DNA from: Campylobacterota bacterium
Lineage (GTDB): Bacteria; Campylobacterota; Campylobacteria; Campylobacterales; Sulfurovaceae
DNA length: 7,677 nucleotides
Direction of reading: 5' to 3'
Assembly (NCBI GenBank): GCA_013153825.1
Contig: JAADDP010000033.1
Coordinates: 1-7,677, forward strand
The translations under genes were made by a program, and so were the position numbers. This document shows, in pieces, positions 7,508 through 7,677 of this stretch. The notes under the pieces were generated by a model, which ran no database searches, had not been told where the DNA came from, and saw only the letters and a program-made list of their open reading frames with translations. How positions within the stretch are numbered: position 1 is the stretch's first letter; every line of letters starts with the position of its first letter.

Positions 7508-7677
7508 CAGTGATGATAGCAGGTCGATACTATCAATAAAGGAGATTATAGGTATAGTTGTTGTATTTAGCTTTATGCTCTATCTTCTATTCCCAAAAAA
7601 GAATATAGATGATATCTTGAAGCAGAGGGGGAAGAATGCAAATCTCTCTATAAACTACTTGGAGAGTAACTCTCTAC
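7488..7677 (+). CDS. pelB: Start of PelB, membrane-anchored TPR/outer-membrane Pel export protein (3' truncated)
   Basis: Only the first 63 codons are present. They encode a polar N-terminus rich in Ser and Asp, then one hydrophobic segment at about residues 20-35 (EIIGIVVVFSFMLYLLF), then a charged stretch (PKKNIDDILKQRGKNANLSI) that looks like the start of helical repeat structure. In P. aeruginosa PelB is a very large protein with an N-terminal membrane anchor, a long periplasmic TPR region that binds PelA, and a C-terminal outer-membrane barrel. Position directly after pelA and the single N-terminal anchor fit this. The start is TTG 7488, with AGGAG 6 bases upstream, overlapping pelA by 20 bases. 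Conserved sequence is too short for a firm call; another membrane-anchored TPR protein would look the same here. Confidence 0.65.
   Translation, partial: MSLSVNSSDDSRSILSIKEIIGIVVVFSFMLYLLFPKKNIDDILKQRGKNANLSINYLESNSL

Overview
The window is a single block of six same-strand genes that I read as a Pel exopolysaccharide biosynthesis operon in the order pelD (5' end cut off by the window) - pelE - pelF - pelG - pelA - pelB (3' end cut off). Every identification rests on protein sequence, domain order and conserved residues seen in the translation. No database search was possible. There is no RNA gene, mobile element, CRISPR array or credible terminator, and essentially no non-coding DNA: adjacent genes overlap or lie a few bases apart.

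Organism: the DNA is AT-rich, uses AGA/AGG almost exclusively for arginine and ATA heavily for isoleucine, and is tightly packed with bacterial Shine-Dalgarno sites. A Pel system with PelB implies a Gram-negative envelope. The style resembles Campylobacterota (epsilonproteobacteria), but that is a guess from codon style, not a demonstrated assignment.

Layout: 1-1022 pelD, a degenerate GAF/GGDEF c-di-GMP receptor; 1009-1986 pelE, a membrane-anchored TPR protein; 1983-3521 pelF, a cytosolic GT4 glycosyltransferase; 3523-4923 pelG, a polytopic membrane protein; about 4901/4961-7507 pelA, a periplasmic glycoside hydrolase plus polysaccharide deacetylase; 7488 to the window end, the start of pelB, the membrane-anchored TPR/outer-membrane export protein.

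How it works, from the Pseudomonas aeruginosa model: PelF polymerises nucleotide-sugar, PelD-PelE-PelG form the inner-membrane synthase/transport complex switched on when PelD binds c-di-GMP, PelA partly deacetylates the chain in the periplasm (and can cut it), and PelB guides it through the outer membrane. The gene order differs from the pelABCDEFG order of P. aeruginosa: the synthase block comes first and pelA-pelB follow. pelC is not visible here.

Most worth a second look: (1) the pelA reading frame has a signal-peptide-like sequence immediately upstream of its first ATG/TTG, yet no ATG, GTG or TTG exists in frame to start it, suggesting a rare AUU/AUC/AUA start or a sequence error; (2) GATC occurs only once in the 7.7 kb by my count, with GAC replacing GAT in four of the five cases where the next codon starts with C; (3) PelD keeps the RxxD c-di-GMP site but seems to lack a second arginine downstream.
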